Source: Pseudomonadota bacterium (GTDB lineage Bacteria; Myxococcota_A; UBA796; GCA-2862545). Taken from it: DNA of 50,134 nucleotides. The notes under the pieces were generated by a model. It was not told where the DNA came from. It worked only from the letters and a program-made list of their open reading frames with translations, and did no database searches. The position numbers were made by a program, and so were the translations under genes. The stretch is taken from positions 1 to 50,134 of the forward strand of contig JAGSGY010000037.1 in the NCBI GenBank assembly GCA_023954855.1, given 5' to 3'. Positions 27,155 to 36,382 of the stretch are shown in pieces (positions within the stretch are counted from its first letter, which is position 1; each line of letters begins with the position of its first letter).

Positions 27155-29359
27155 TCAGGGCTCCTCGGCTTCGCCCTCTTCGCCCTCTGCGGGCTCAATC
27201 GGTGCATCGGGATTGAGGCAGTCCTCACCTCCAGCCTCGAAGCAAGTCCACGTTCCAGCGAGTGCCGGCACGCGAGCGGTCTTTCGGCTTCGATCCGCCG
27301 AGATGGCCGTCACCATGCAGTCCGCGCCTTCGACGACGGTGAGCCGAACCGCGCTGACTCCAGTCACTTTGTCCCCGCCGCAGCTGACCACCAGCTTCTT
27401 TGGGGCGTCTAGACCGCTGTTGAACAGCGCTTCGTCGGCTGCAAGCGGGCTGTCGTCGATCACGGGCGCCTCAGCCGGCGCCGCGGACGCCTTGGCCGGC
27501 ACCACCTCGGCTGAGGCGGGCGCATCGGCCTTCATGGAGCGAATGCCGACCACACCGAGCGCAAGTCCGATCAGCCCGAACACGAGCACGATGCCCGAGG
27601 CAAAGACCAAGGAGCCCAGCATGGCGAGTGCTGAACGACCGGCGGGAGCAGGTGAGGCCTGGCGCGCCACCTCTTGAATGACCGGCGTGTGCTGTGCCGG
27701 CGACTGCTGGACCACGGGTGCCGCTGGAGGTGGGTCAGCCGGAACCGCAGTGGGTGCAGACCTGACCGGGCTCGGGGCCGTCGGAGGGTTCTTGGTAGGC
27801 CGTGCAAAGGGTGCCGTGTGCACGTCGGCTGAGCGGCCGCGGAGACTCGGTGGCAACGCGGGCGGTGCGGACCCCGGAGCCTTGCGCTTGACGTCGCGAA
27901 CCGTGGGCGCCTCCTCGAGGTCATCTGCGGCCTCGCCCCACTCCTCGGGTACCTGGTTCTCGAGCAGCGACGCCATGCGGAACTCATCGGCCGTCATCGC
28001 GATGGTCGGCTTTTCGTCCTCTTCCCACTCAGTAAAGGCGGCCATGTCTCCAAACGCCATCGTCGGTGAGTCGTCGGCGTCGACCTCGAAAGTCAGGGCA
28101 GCGCCCAGGCCACCACCTGTGGCCGGATTCTCGATCTCGAAGGTCTGCACGGCTCGCTGGTGCGACACCTCCTCGCTGATCTCGGCGAGGGTGTGCTCCT
28201 TCAGCTTCTGCCAGCGCTCGTCGTCCTCGGGACCCGTCAGACGGACAGCGTCATCAAGAGCCTCGCTGTGGTCCGTCGGCTCGGGGGCTTCGTCGCGAAG
28301 CTCGGGGTCCTCGATCATCTCTTCAGTGGCGTAGCGTCCAAACGGCCGCGAATCCTCGCCGAGCGTGGCGTCGAGCAGCGGGTCAGGGGCACCGCTTGGC
28401 CGCGGGGCATGAAAGGCCTGGACGAGCGGAGGCACGTGGCTCTCGGCCCACTCTGAGAGGGCCGGGTCTCCTTTGCGCTTGCGCGCGAGAGAACGCAGGC
28501 GGTCCACGGTCGCAGCCGCGGACGGACGCTCCGTGGGCTCGAACGAGAGCATCTCGAAGAGCAGGTCGGCGAGCTCTTCACGCACTGCCGGATCGACCGA
28601 GGCATAGGCCGAGTCGAGCTTCTGCAGCTGCGTCGCCACATGCTCGTCTTGGGCATCGCGGGACAGCTTGCCCTTGCCCATGCGCTCGAGCACCAAGAGT
28701 TCGTACAGCGTCGCGCCAAGGCTGTAGATGTCCGAGGATGCGCTCTCTGGCTCGAAGAACAGCCGCTCCGGGGGCATGTAGTCGAGCGAGCCGAACGAGA
28801 GCTCCTGGGTGTGACTCTCGCGGGTGTCGAAGTCTGCGCGGGCGACGCCGAAGTCGAGCACCTTGGGCGTGCCCGAGTCGTCGATCATCACATTCGACGG
28901 CTTGATGTCGCGGTGGATGACCCGCAGCGGCTTCTCTCCAGCGTACGGAGGCCGGTTGTAGGCCGCGTCGAGCGCCGAAGCGACCGAGGCTGCAATCTCG
29001 AGGCAGACACGCATCGGCAGTCGCTCTTCTTGAAGCGACGCACTCTTGACGACCAGCTTGAGATCCACCGCCTCGAGGTACTCCATGATCACGGCGCATC
29101 GGCCATCGATCATCGTGAGATCCAAGACGTCGACGATGTTTCGGTGGCGCAGCCAGCCGAGCAGGCGCGCCTCGTCCCGCATGCGCTTGACGATTTCCTC
29201 GTGCTCAGACCACTTCGGATGAAGCAGTTTAATCGCCGCCAATCGCGAGAAGCCATCCGCGTGGATGATCTTCGCGAGGTACACGCTTCCGAACCCCCCA
29301 GCCGCGATTTCGCGAATGAAGTGGAACTTGCGTGTGGATTGCGGGGAGGTCGCCGTCAT
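27155..29359 (-). CDS. membrane-bound Ser/Thr protein kinase
   Basis: The 734-residue protein begins with a Hanks-type kinase domain (residues ~12 to 280) with the Gly loop IAAGGFGSVYLAK, the Lys of AAIKLL, VIHRDIKPSNVMI and VLDFGVARAD, so it should be active. Activation-loop APE is seen as PPER. A ~300-residue acidic, Pro/Ala-rich linker leads to one transmembrane segment (around SLVFASGIVLVFGLIGLALG), followed by a short extracytoplasmic domain with two Cys-containing stretches and an acidic end (EPAEGEEGEAEEP). The upstream gene on the same strand is a lipoprotein 44 bases away, so the kinase may sense an envelope state. Confidence 0.92.
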   Translation of the reverse strand: MTATSPQSTRKFHFIREIAAGGFGSVYLAKIIHADGFSRLAAIKLLHPKWSEHEEIVKRMRDEARLLGWLRHRNIVDVLDLTMIDGRCAVIMEYLEAVDLKLVVKSASLQEERLPMRVCLEIAASVASALDAAYNRPPYAGEKPLRVIHRDIKPSNVMIDDSGTPKVLDFGVARADFDTRESHTQELSFGSLDYMPPERLFFEPESASSDIYSLGATLYELLVLERMGKGKLSRDAQDEHVATQLQKLDSAYASVDPAVREELADLLFEMLSFEPTERPSAAATVDRLRSLARKRKGDPALSEWAESHVPPLVQAFHAPRPSGAPDPLLDATLGEDSRPFGRYATEEMIEDPELRDEAPEPTDHSEALDDAVRLTGPEDDERWQKLKEHTLAEISEEVSHQRAVQTFEIENPATGGGLGAALTFEVDADDSPTMAFGDMAAFTEWEEDEKPTIAMTADEFRMASLLENQVPEEWGEAADDLEEAPTVRDVKRKAPGSAPPALPPSLRGRSADVHTAPFARPTKNPPTAPSPVRSAPTAVPADPPPAAPVVQQSPAQHTPVIQEVARQASPAPAGRSALAMLGSLVFASGIVLVFGLIGLALGVVGIRSMKADAPASAEVVPAKASAAPAEAPVIDDSPLAADEALFNSGLDAPKKLVVSCGGDKVTGVSAVRLTVVEGADCMVTAISADRSRKTARVPALAGTWTCFEAGGEDCLNPDAPIEPAEGEEGEAEEP

Positions 29360-29403
29360 GAGGAGCCCGCAGCGTAGCAGGGACGAAGGTGACTCACATC
29401 ACC

Positions 29404-30249
29404 TCACATCAGGATGGCTTCGAGTGCACCGATGCCGATGCGCTCGCGCTCGCCGCCGCCACAGGTCCGGTAGCGGTAGATCTGCAGGTGGTGGTTTCCG
29501 CCATAAGGAAGGTCCCACTCATGGAACCAGGGGCGAACGCCATCCGCGACCTCACCCGCAGGCAGCTTGGTAAGCTCCGGAACCAGCTGATCGTCGAAGT
29601 AGAGGTCCATGTCGTAGGTGCAGGCGGCATCACCATCGGCGGCTGCATCCGACCAGATCGCCGCTGGAACCTTGCCGCTCACGACGTCGGCCTTGGCCTG
29701 TCCGAGCTCCTCGAGCTCCGCATCGGCCTTCTTCTTGGACTTCGCCGAATCGCCGACGAACAGGACGTCAGTCGAGGGCAAGTAGCTAAAGGTCACACCC
29801 TGGTCGGGAAACGGAAGGAACTCGTTGGGACGCGGCTCGGCGTTCTCTTTGCCGCCGGATTCCTGCGCCTTGTAGATGTGCAGCGAGCAGGTCTTGAACG
29901 AGGGCTCGACATAGAGGATGGTGCGGGGCGTGGTGCCCGCGTCGACTCCAGCCTTGCGCGTGCCGCTCGCCTCTTCGACAAAGCGAACGTCCTCGTCACG
30001 CCGGGTGCCGACCAGCTTCATGTGATGGAAATAGCCACCGACCCAATAGGCCGTGTAGCTGTCTCCGGTCTTGTCGATCCGCAGGCGCGTCTTGGGATCG
30101 CCCGTCGCCGAGATCCAGTCGATATTCATGCGATCAAGATGCACCGAGGGGCACTTCTCTGCCGCCGCGCCCTCCATGGTGGTGGGTCCGGTCGGCGCGT
30201 CGCTGGCGCCGCATGCCGTAAGAAAAACGAGAGCGAGCAGGTGTCGCAT
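29404..30249 (-). CDS. lipoprotein of unknown function
   Basis: From ATG 30249 (GGAGGT upstream) the product is 281 residues with the lipoprotein signal MRHLLALVFLTACGAS (lipobox LTAC). The remainder is globular, rich in beta-strand patterns (DSYTAYWVGGYFHHMKLV, TSILYVEP-like stretches) with a few Cys (EKCPS, FKTCSLH, AACTYD, TCGGGE) that could form disulfides. No known domain is recognised. It precedes the kinase gene by 44 bases and is divergent from another lipoprotein gene across ~94 bases. Confidence 0.8.
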   Translation of the reverse strand: MRHLLALVFLTACGASDAPTGPTTMEGAAAEKCPSVHLDRMNIDWISATGDPKTRLRIDKTGDSYTAYWVGGYFHHMKLVGTRRDEDVRFVEEASGTRKAGVDAGTTPRTILYVEPSFKTCSLHIYKAQESGGKENAEPRPNEFLPFPDQGVTFSYLPSTDVLFVGDSAKSKKKADAELEELGQAKADVVSGKVPAAIWSDAAADGDAACTYDMDLYFDDQLVPELTKLPAGEVADGVRPWFHEWDLPYGGNHHLQIYRYRTCGGGERERIGIGALEAILM

Positions 30250-30343
30250 CAGTACCTCCGAGGACGCGACCCTACCGCAGCCGAAATCTGTGCGTCGCAA
30301 ATGGCTCACGCACGCGGCTATACTGCGGGCCTCGGAGGTAGAC

Positions 30344-31414
30344 GTGCGTACATTCATCGGGCTGTTGGTGCTCCTCAGCGGCTGCTGGAACGGCGAGCCA
30401 TCCAGCCTAACAACAGGTGAAACGGCATTCACGCCGGATGCGGGCACCCTCGCCGGTTGGCGCGTGCAGACCTTTGACATGGGCAACGAGGACGATGCAT
30501 TCGCATGCCCCGACGGAAGCGGAAACCACTTCTACATTGTCTACCCCGATGATGCGGAAGGACCGCAGGCCACAGCCGTCCTCCTCCACTCCGGAGCCTT
30601 CGACTGGGTGGTCGAGCCCGATCCGACCGACCCGCTCGCGGGTGACCACTTCAGCACCGACAACCGCTTGTCGGGCGAATTCAGTGCCGGAAAGGTGTTC
30701 GCGACGCTCGGGATGTACCCCGACATCGACGAAGAAGAGGCCAGCACCGGAGCCCTCGCACTGGCGCTCGCCGAGCGGCGCGTCACGCTGGTGATTCCCG
30801 GAAACTGCTGGGGCGACATGTGGCACAACCGCGCCGAGGACGCCGAGAACGACACGGTGACCGATGGCTTCCTGCGCCGGGGCGGAGACGCCGCCGCCTA
30901 CGCGTGGAGGTTCGCGAGTGAGCCCGGGTTCCCAACGGCGCAGCGCATCACGCCGCCGGTCGCATTCGACACCGATGCGCTCTACTTGGTGGGCTTGGAC
31001 GAGGGAGGTCGCGGTGTCACCGAATTGCTCGCCGATGGTGCCAGCCCAGCCGGCGTGCTGCTCGACTCGACCGCCGACGACCTGGCCCCCTACTACGCCG
31101 ACACCGTCCTCTACGAGCCCGTCCTGGTGGGACTAAATCGCATGTTCCCCGACGGGGAGAGTTCCACGGTCGTGGGCTCGCTGCACGATACGGCCACACC
31201 GCTGCCGGATCGCATCGCGTACCTCTACTCCTCACTCGACGGAAGCCAGCCTTCCGGAAGCCACGAGGCAGCCGTCACGCGACTCGAGACCGCCGCGGCC
31301 GAGGTCGACGGCCCCACCGTATGGATCAACGACACCCTGCAGGCCACCCACGTAGGCACGGCCAGCGATACCGCTCTTGCAGGTCAAGCCGCGGACTTCT
31401 TGCTCGACCGATAG
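30344..31414 (+). CDS. alpha/beta-hydrolase-like lipoprotein
   Basis: The 356-residue product starts on GTG 30344 behind GGAGG at five bases. MRTFIGLLVLLSGCW gives a lipobox (LLSGC). After a short linker, ATAVLLHSGAFDWVV looks like the oxyanion-side strand of an alpha/beta hydrolase, YLVGLDEGGRGV sits where the G-x-S-x-G nucleophile elbow would be but has Asp in place of Ser, and QATHVG could be the catalytic-His strand. The Asp could be a nucleophile as in dehalogenases or epoxide hydrolases, or the enzyme may be inactive. The fold is inferred from motif order only. Confidence 0.78.
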   Translation: MRTFIGLLVLLSGCWNGEPSSLTTGETAFTPDAGTLAGWRVQTFDMGNEDDAFACPDGSGNHFYIVYPDDAEGPQATAVLLHSGAFDWVVEPDPTDPLAGDHFSTDNRLSGEFSAGKVFATLGMYPDIDEEEASTGALALALAERRVTLVIPGNCWGDMWHNRAEDAENDTVTDGFLRRGGDAAAYAWRFASEPGFPTAQRITPPVAFDTDALYLVGLDEGGRGVTELLADGASPAGVLLDSTADDLAPYYADTVLYEPVLVGLNRMFPDGESSTVVGSLHDTATPLPDRIAYLYSSLDGSQPSGSHEAAVTRLETAAAEVDGPTVWINDTLQATHVGTASDTALAGQAADFLLDR

Positions 31415-31546
31415 CAGCGTCGGGGGGCCTGAGGAGCATGCCGAGGCGGTTTTTCGGACTTTTCGTGCCGGATACCGCGCCTCGAATTGACGGCCCGTCG
31501 GACGCGCCATAACAACACTTCTTTCACGGTGGGTCGGCGTTTCCGT

Positions 31547-33631
31547 ATGAAGAACGGCGCAAAATTCAAGGATGGCGAGGGTCAGGTCTGGACCGTTGGC
31601 GAGGCAATGCCTGGCGGCGGCTTCGCGCGATCTTGGATCGCGCGTACGGAGGAAGGCCTCGAAGCCGTCCTGCGTGTGCCCCTTCGTCTGACCGACATTC
31701 CAGCAGAGACTCCCGTGCCCGAAGGCGTCGACATTGCGTCGAAGAAAGCGCTTCTCGAGCTAGGCGAGCTTCTCAAGGCCGGTGAACTCCCGTTCCTGCC
31801 GCGCTTGATCGGGGTCGTGGATCTCGAGCCGGGCAAGCGAAAGAACCCGAAGTCCCCCGGCTTGCTGCTGCACCGCTACCCCACATCGCTCGCGCGCAAG
31901 CTCGAGGGAGGCGCCTCGCTCGCTGAGAGCCTGCGCTTGCTCGACCAGGTGCTCACGCAGCTCGTTGCGCTGCACAAGTCGGGCCGTGTCCACGGCAACC
32001 TGCGTCCCGAGAATATCCTGATCAACGAGGCTGGAGAGCCCGTCCTCGCCGACTTGATCACGCCGACCGCGGACAAGTGGCGAGCTCACTTTGGCGCACT
32101 CACTCCCGGACGAGTGAACTACCAGACCCCCGAGTCGACCGAAGCATCGCCAGCGGACGATGCGTTCGCCCTATGCGCGCTCGCCTGGCTCGCCGCGGTG
32201 TCCAAACCTCAAGGCGACCCCCGTCACGGCGACAGCCGGGCCATTCCAGTCGGCATGGACAAGGTCGATCTCGCTGCGGTGCGAGATGCCGCCCTCGCGT
32301 CGCTCAAGCGTGGAACGGCCAACGCCCGGTTCACCACCCGCGTTGCCGAGCGCCTCGGCGCAATGCTATCCCGCGGCCTGTCGGGCCCTGTCGAGCCGTC
32401 GCCCCCATACCGGTTCCTGACCCTCCGCGACCTCACCCCCCGCTTCCGCGAAGTGGCCCACCTGGTGGACCCCACGGTCGCCGAGGTCGGTAAGGTGCTG
32501 CTTTCTGCAGCCGCCGACAAGAACGGCGTGTTTGGCGGGGGTGCTCCCGTCGCCTTCAGCGTGAGCGCAGGAAGCTCGAGCGGCAACGTCGGACACGAAG
32601 ACATCGCGATCGGTCTGCAGGTCACCGATCTCGATGCCGACGGCGATGCCCGCGTGCGCGTACCCGACACCAAGTTCGACGTCGCGTCGCACCCCTCCGG
32701 CCGCCTCCGCTTCTCGTTCGAGCTGCCCGAGATGGCGCCCGGCCGCTACAACGTGCGCGTCGCGTTCTCGATTCGCGACTCGGGTCACGAGCCGACCGTC
32801 GCTCAGGGCACCTTCGAGGTCCGCCCGCCTCCTGGCTACGTTCCGCCTGCGCCCGAGCCCGCCCGCGAGGATGAGCCGCTGCGCCTGCCCTCACGCCCGC
32901 GTCCCGCGCCCGCGCCGACGCTGCCTGAGCCCGTCGCTGCCAGCGAAGCCCCCTCGGCTCCAAATGCCGAGATCTTCGCGCTGCCGATCGCACCGTCCTC
33001 GCCTGGCATCTCGCCCACCGACCCCGGCGTACCGCCAAGCGATCCGGGCATCCCGTCCGCCGAGCTCGGCCAGCCCGCCCCCACCGTCGACGATCGTACG
33101 GTCCCCGCCATCGGCCCTGCACCCGAAGATCCGCCGTCGGCGGTCGAGATTCGCAGCGCACCCAAGGTCGCCCGTCCGGCACCCGTCGTCTCGCTGCAGG
33201 CCCCGACGCCCGCTCCAACCCCGGCGCCCATCGAACCACCGGCACCCACGCCGGCGATTCAGGCACCACGGCCCGCCCCGATTCCGCTGCCCAAGTCTGT
33301 CGGCACCCCAATCGGCGAGGCCCCCACTCAGCCCCGGCCGGCCCCCGTACCGGCACCCGTGGTTCAGCCCCCACCGGCACCCGCCGGCCCAGGCACCTGG
33401 GAAGCGGATCTGCCGAACCCCGAGCCGGTTCAGCTTCCGCCGACAGACTACCTGCCCGGACAGAGCGTCGGCACCGACCTTCCCACCTGGGATGAAGACA
33501 AGCCGAGCGCCCTTCCTCCCATCGCCCAGCGCGCCGTCGATATGGTCTCGAGAGACCCGATTACCGCCGTTGGAGCACTCGCCTTTGTCTTCGCCATCGT
33601 CGCCGCCATCGCGATGGTCTGCACCGGCTAA
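31547..33631 (+). CDS. membrane-anchored pseudokinase
   Basis: From ATG 31547 the product is 694 residues; an upstream TTG at 31487 is possible. The N-terminal half aligns by eye with Ser/Thr kinases (GEAMPGGGFARSWIA, then LVALHKSGRVHGNLRPENIL), but HRD is HGN, the Lys of the VAIK motif is Arg (AVLRVP) and DFG is DLI (VLADLITP). The catalytic base is therefore gone. A beta-sandwich-like region follows (residues ~340 to 450), then a ~200-residue Pro/Ala-rich linker and a single C-terminal transmembrane helix (AVGALAFVFAIVAAIAMV) with a four-residue tail. A scaffold or regulator role is likely. Confidence 0.85.
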   Translation: MKNGAKFKDGEGQVWTVGEAMPGGGFARSWIARTEEGLEAVLRVPLRLTDIPAETPVPEGVDIASKKALLELGELLKAGELPFLPRLIGVVDLEPGKRKNPKSPGLLLHRYPTSLARKLEGGASLAESLRLLDQVLTQLVALHKSGRVHGNLRPENILINEAGEPVLADLITPTADKWRAHFGALTPGRVNYQTPESTEASPADDAFALCALAWLAAVSKPQGDPRHGDSRAIPVGMDKVDLAAVRDAALASLKRGTANARFTTRVAERLGAMLSRGLSGPVEPSPPYRFLTLRDLTPRFREVAHLVDPTVAEVGKVLLSAAADKNGVFGGGAPVAFSVSAGSSSGNVGHEDIAIGLQVTDLDADGDARVRVPDTKFDVASHPSGRLRFSFELPEMAPGRYNVRVAFSIRDSGHEPTVAQGTFEVRPPPGYVPPAPEPAREDEPLRLPSRPRPAPAPTLPEPVAASEAPSAPNAEIFALPIAPSSPGISPTDPGVPPSDPGIPSAELGQPAPTVDDRTVPAIGPAPEDPPSAVEIRSAPKVARPAPVVSLQAPTPAPTPAPIEPPAPTPAIQAPRPAPIPLPKSVGTPIGEAPTQPRPAPVPAPVVQPPPAPAGPGTWEADLPNPEPVQLPPTDYLPGQSVGTDLPTWDEDKPSALPPIAQRAVDMVSRDPITAVGALAFVFAIVAAIAMVCTG

Positions 33632-33661
33632 ATCCCCTATTCATCGATTCGGAGTCTCTAC

Positions 33662-35101
33662 GTGGACATCTCCACCAGCCGCGAGCCCCTCTCCACTCAG
33701 TCCGTCGACGCCATCGCTGTGGGCGCGACCAAGTCCTTTGCCGATGAGCTCGTCGAGCTCGACGCTGCCTTTGGTGGAGAGCTCGTGCCCGCGCTCGAGG
33801 CCCGCAAGTTCAGCGGCGCCGCCGGCACCAGCGTGCGCGTTCCGACCTTCGGCAAGCTGACGGCCAAGGAGCTCTACATCGTGGGTGTGGGCGACCGCAC
33901 CGAGGCAGACCTCGCCCGCGCTGCCCGCCACGCAGGTCGTCAGGCCCGCGCCGCCGGGTTCACCTCGCTGGCTCTGTCACTCGGCACCGTCGACAACCCG
34001 CAGCTCACCCTCGAGGGCCTGGCTGCGGGCAACTACAGCTACGACGTGTACAAGGCCGAAGACGGACAGACCCCCGCTCTCGCCTCGGTGGTCTTCGTGG
34101 GCGACGCCGATGCCGACACCATCGCGAGCGCAGCGATCCGCGCCAAGTGGCAGTCCTTTGCACGTGACCTCGTCAACGGCCCCGCGGCCGACATCTACCC
34201 AGAGACCCTGGCGGACGCCGCGCGGACCCTCGAGAGCCTTCCCGGCGTCACCGTCGAGGTCTGGGACGAGAAGCGTTGTGCCGCTGAAGGCTGTGTCGGA
34301 ATCATCGCCGTCGGCCAGGGCTCGGCTCGCAAGCCGCGCCTCATCCACGTGCGCTACCGCCCCGAGAACGCGAAGGGCCACATCGCTCTGGTCGGCAAGG
34401 GCGTGACCTTCGACTCGGGCGGCCTCTCGCTCAAGCCCTCGGGCTCGATGCAGACGATGCGCTGCGACATGGGCGGCTCGGCCACCGTGCTCGGAGCCAT
34501 CGGTGCTGCTGCCGAGAGCGGACTTCCGCTCGCACTCGACTGCGTCGTCGGCGCCGCCGAAAACATGACCGGCGGCAACAGCTACAAGCTCGGCGATATT
34601 CTTCGCTACAGCAACGGCGTCACCGTCGAGATTCACAACACCGACGCCGAGGGCCGCCTGGTCCTCGCCGACTGCCTGATCAAGGCCTCGAACGAGCCCG
34701 GCGTCACCGACATCATCGATGCCGCCACTCTGACGGGTGCCGCCGCCGTGGCCGTGGGTCCCGACTTTGCCGCGCTGTTCACCGGCGACGAAGGCCTGGC
34801 CACCGAGCTTCTCGACGCCGCCAACGCCGAGGGCGAGGGGCTGTGGCGCCTGCCCCTGCACAAGCCGTACGGCTCGATGCTGAAGGGCAAGTGGGGCCGC
34901 ATCAAGAACCTCGGCGGACGCGAAGGCGGAGCCACCACCGCTGCACTGTTCCTCGAGCACTTCGTCGACGGACCCCGCTGGGCCCACCTCGACATCGCCG
35001 GCTCGGCCTTCCACGACGCCGACCACGCCGACTACGCCGCAGGCGCGACCGGCGAGATGGTTCGCACCGTGGTGCACTTCCTTGAGCAGCGGGCCGGCTA
35101 G
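33662..35101 (+). CDS. pepA: leucyl aminopeptidase (M17)
   Basis: The 479-residue M17 metallopeptidase removes N-terminal residues. Its active-site segments are intact: VGKGVTFDSGGLSLKPSGSM (Lys and Asp metal ligands), MRCDMGGSATVLG, and NTDAEGRLVLADCL with the Asp/Glu ligands. ATLTGAAAVA and the C-terminal GPRWAHLDIAG are also typical. It begins on GTG 33662 and is followed 29 bases later by engB on the same strand. Confidence 0.95.
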   Translation: MDISTSREPLSTQSVDAIAVGATKSFADELVELDAAFGGELVPALEARKFSGAAGTSVRVPTFGKLTAKELYIVGVGDRTEADLARAARHAGRQARAAGFTSLALSLGTVDNPQLTLEGLAAGNYSYDVYKAEDGQTPALASVVFVGDADADTIASAAIRAKWQSFARDLVNGPAADIYPETLADAARTLESLPGVTVEVWDEKRCAAEGCVGIIAVGQGSARKPRLIHVRYRPENAKGHIALVGKGVTFDSGGLSLKPSGSMQTMRCDMGGSATVLGAIGAAAESGLPLALDCVVGAAENMTGGNSYKLGDILRYSNGVTVEIHNTDAEGRLVLADCLIKASNEPGVTDIIDAATLTGAAAVAVGPDFAALFTGDEGLATELLDAANAEGEGLWRLPLHKPYGSMLKGKWGRIKNLGGREGGATTAALFLEHFVDGPRWAHLDIAGSAFHDADHADYAAGATGEMVRTVVHFLEQRAG

Positions 35102-35130
35102 CCGACGCCCACGCTCGCGAGGAGTTCGAC

Positions 35131-35712
35131 GTGCGAAACGTCAGCGGCCGCTACACCTTCCTGGGCTCGTTTCCGAGCGAGTTCCCAGACACGGAATTGC
35201 CCGAGATCGCCTTTGCTGGTCGATCCAACGTGGGCAAGTCCAGCTGCCTGAACAAGCTACTCGGCAGCAAGAAGGCGGCGCGCGTCAGCAATACGCCCGG
35301 TCGCACCCAGCTCATCAACATGTTCGATGTGATGGGCGAGATGACCTTCGCCGACTTGCCTGGCTACGGCTTTGCGCGTGTGCCCGATCACGTTCAGGAC
35401 CAGTGGAAGGGCATGATCGAGGGCTACCTCGGAGGTCGCGAGCAGCTGCGCCTCGTGGTCTTGCTCGTCGATGTTCGCCGCGAGCCGCAAGAGATGGACG
35501 GCATGCTGCTGTTCGGCATGCGCGAGGCCGGGATTCCCTTCCTCGTCGTCGCCACCAAGGTCGACAAGCTCAAGAAGGTGCCTACGGAGCGCTCACTCGC
35601 GGCCCTCAAGCGCGAGTTTGCCCTCGATGACGGCGAGATCATCGGCTTCTCGTCGGTGAATGGCGCCGGCATGGACAAGCTCTGGAAGCGCATCGACGCG
35701 GCCATCCGATGA
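35131..35712 (+). CDS. engB: ribosome biogenesis GTPase YihA/YsxC/EngB
   Basis: The 193-residue GTPase has G1 GRSNVGKSS, G2 region TPGRTQ, G3 DLPGYG, G4 TKVDK and G5 SSVNG. It assists assembly of the large ribosomal subunit. The start is GTG 35131 with GAGGAG six bases upstream. Its stop overlaps the rlmE ATG (ATGA), so the two rRNA-related genes are coupled. Confidence 0.95.
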   Translation: MRNVSGRYTFLGSFPSEFPDTELPEIAFAGRSNVGKSSCLNKLLGSKKAARVSNTPGRTQLINMFDVMGEMTFADLPGYGFARVPDHVQDQWKGMIEGYLGGREQLRLVVLLVDVRREPQEMDGMLLFGMREAGIPFLVVATKVDKLKKVPTERSLAALKREFALDDGEIIGFSSVNGAGMDKLWKRIDAAIR

Positions 35713-36341
35713 GCAAACGACGCTCCGGCAAGAAGAAGTCCAGCTACCAGCAGGGCGACCGCTACACCCAGAAAGCGCGCGACGAGGGCTACGCCGCCCG
35801 GTCGGTCTACAAGCTTCAGGAAATCCAGAAGCGCGCGCGCATTCTCCAGCGTGGACAGAAGGTCGTCGACCTCGGTTGCTACCCGGGCTCGTGGTCCGAT
35901 TACGCGATCAAGCAGGTCGGCCCCAAAGGTCGGGTGGTCGGCGTCGATTTCACCGCCCCGGCCCTGCCCCACGGCGTGTGGATTGCTGAGAGCATCTACG
36001 ACGTCACTACTGAGCAGATCCTGACCGCTCTCGACGGCCACGCCGACCTGATGATGTCCGACATGGCTCCCCCAACCACAGGCGCCCGTGACGCCGATCA
36101 CTACGTGCAGATCGAGCTCGCCCGCCGAGCCCTGGAAGTGGCTGTGGCGGTCGGAAAGCTCGGCAGTTCCTTCGTCTGCAAGGTGTTCGAAGGCGGAGAC
36201 GCACGCGCGTTCCAGCTCGAGGCCCAGGTCCACTACAAGGTGCGCCGGATTCGCCCCGACGCCGTGCGCGCGAACTCCCGGGAGTGGTTCCTGGTCGGCA
36301 CCGGCAAGAAGACCCCACCGGCACCCTGGCCCGTCGAGTAG
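35709..36341 (+). CDS. rlmE: 23S rRNA (uridine-2'-O)-methyltransferase RlmE/FtsJ family
   Basis: The 210-residue SAM-dependent enzyme carries the K-D-K-E tetrad: Lys in YKLQEI, Asp in MSDMAPPTTG, Lys in CKVFEGGD and Glu in SREWFLVG. The SAM-binding strand is VVDLGCYPGSWSDYA. E. coli RlmE methylates U2552; the product here is expected to do the same. It is translationally coupled to engB. Confidence 0.94.
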   Translation: MSKRRSGKKKSSYQQGDRYTQKARDEGYAARSVYKLQEIQKRARILQRGQKVVDLGCYPGSWSDYAIKQVGPKGRVVGVDFTAPALPHGVWIAESIYDVTTEQILTALDGHADLMMSDMAPPTTGARDADHYVQIELARRALEVAVAVGKLGSSFVCKVFEGGDARAFQLEAQVHYKVRRIRPDAVRANSREWFLVGTGKKTPPAPWPVE

Positions 36342-36382
36342 CCTGAACAGGCACCGAAGTTAGTCCTAAGTCGGAGGTCAAG

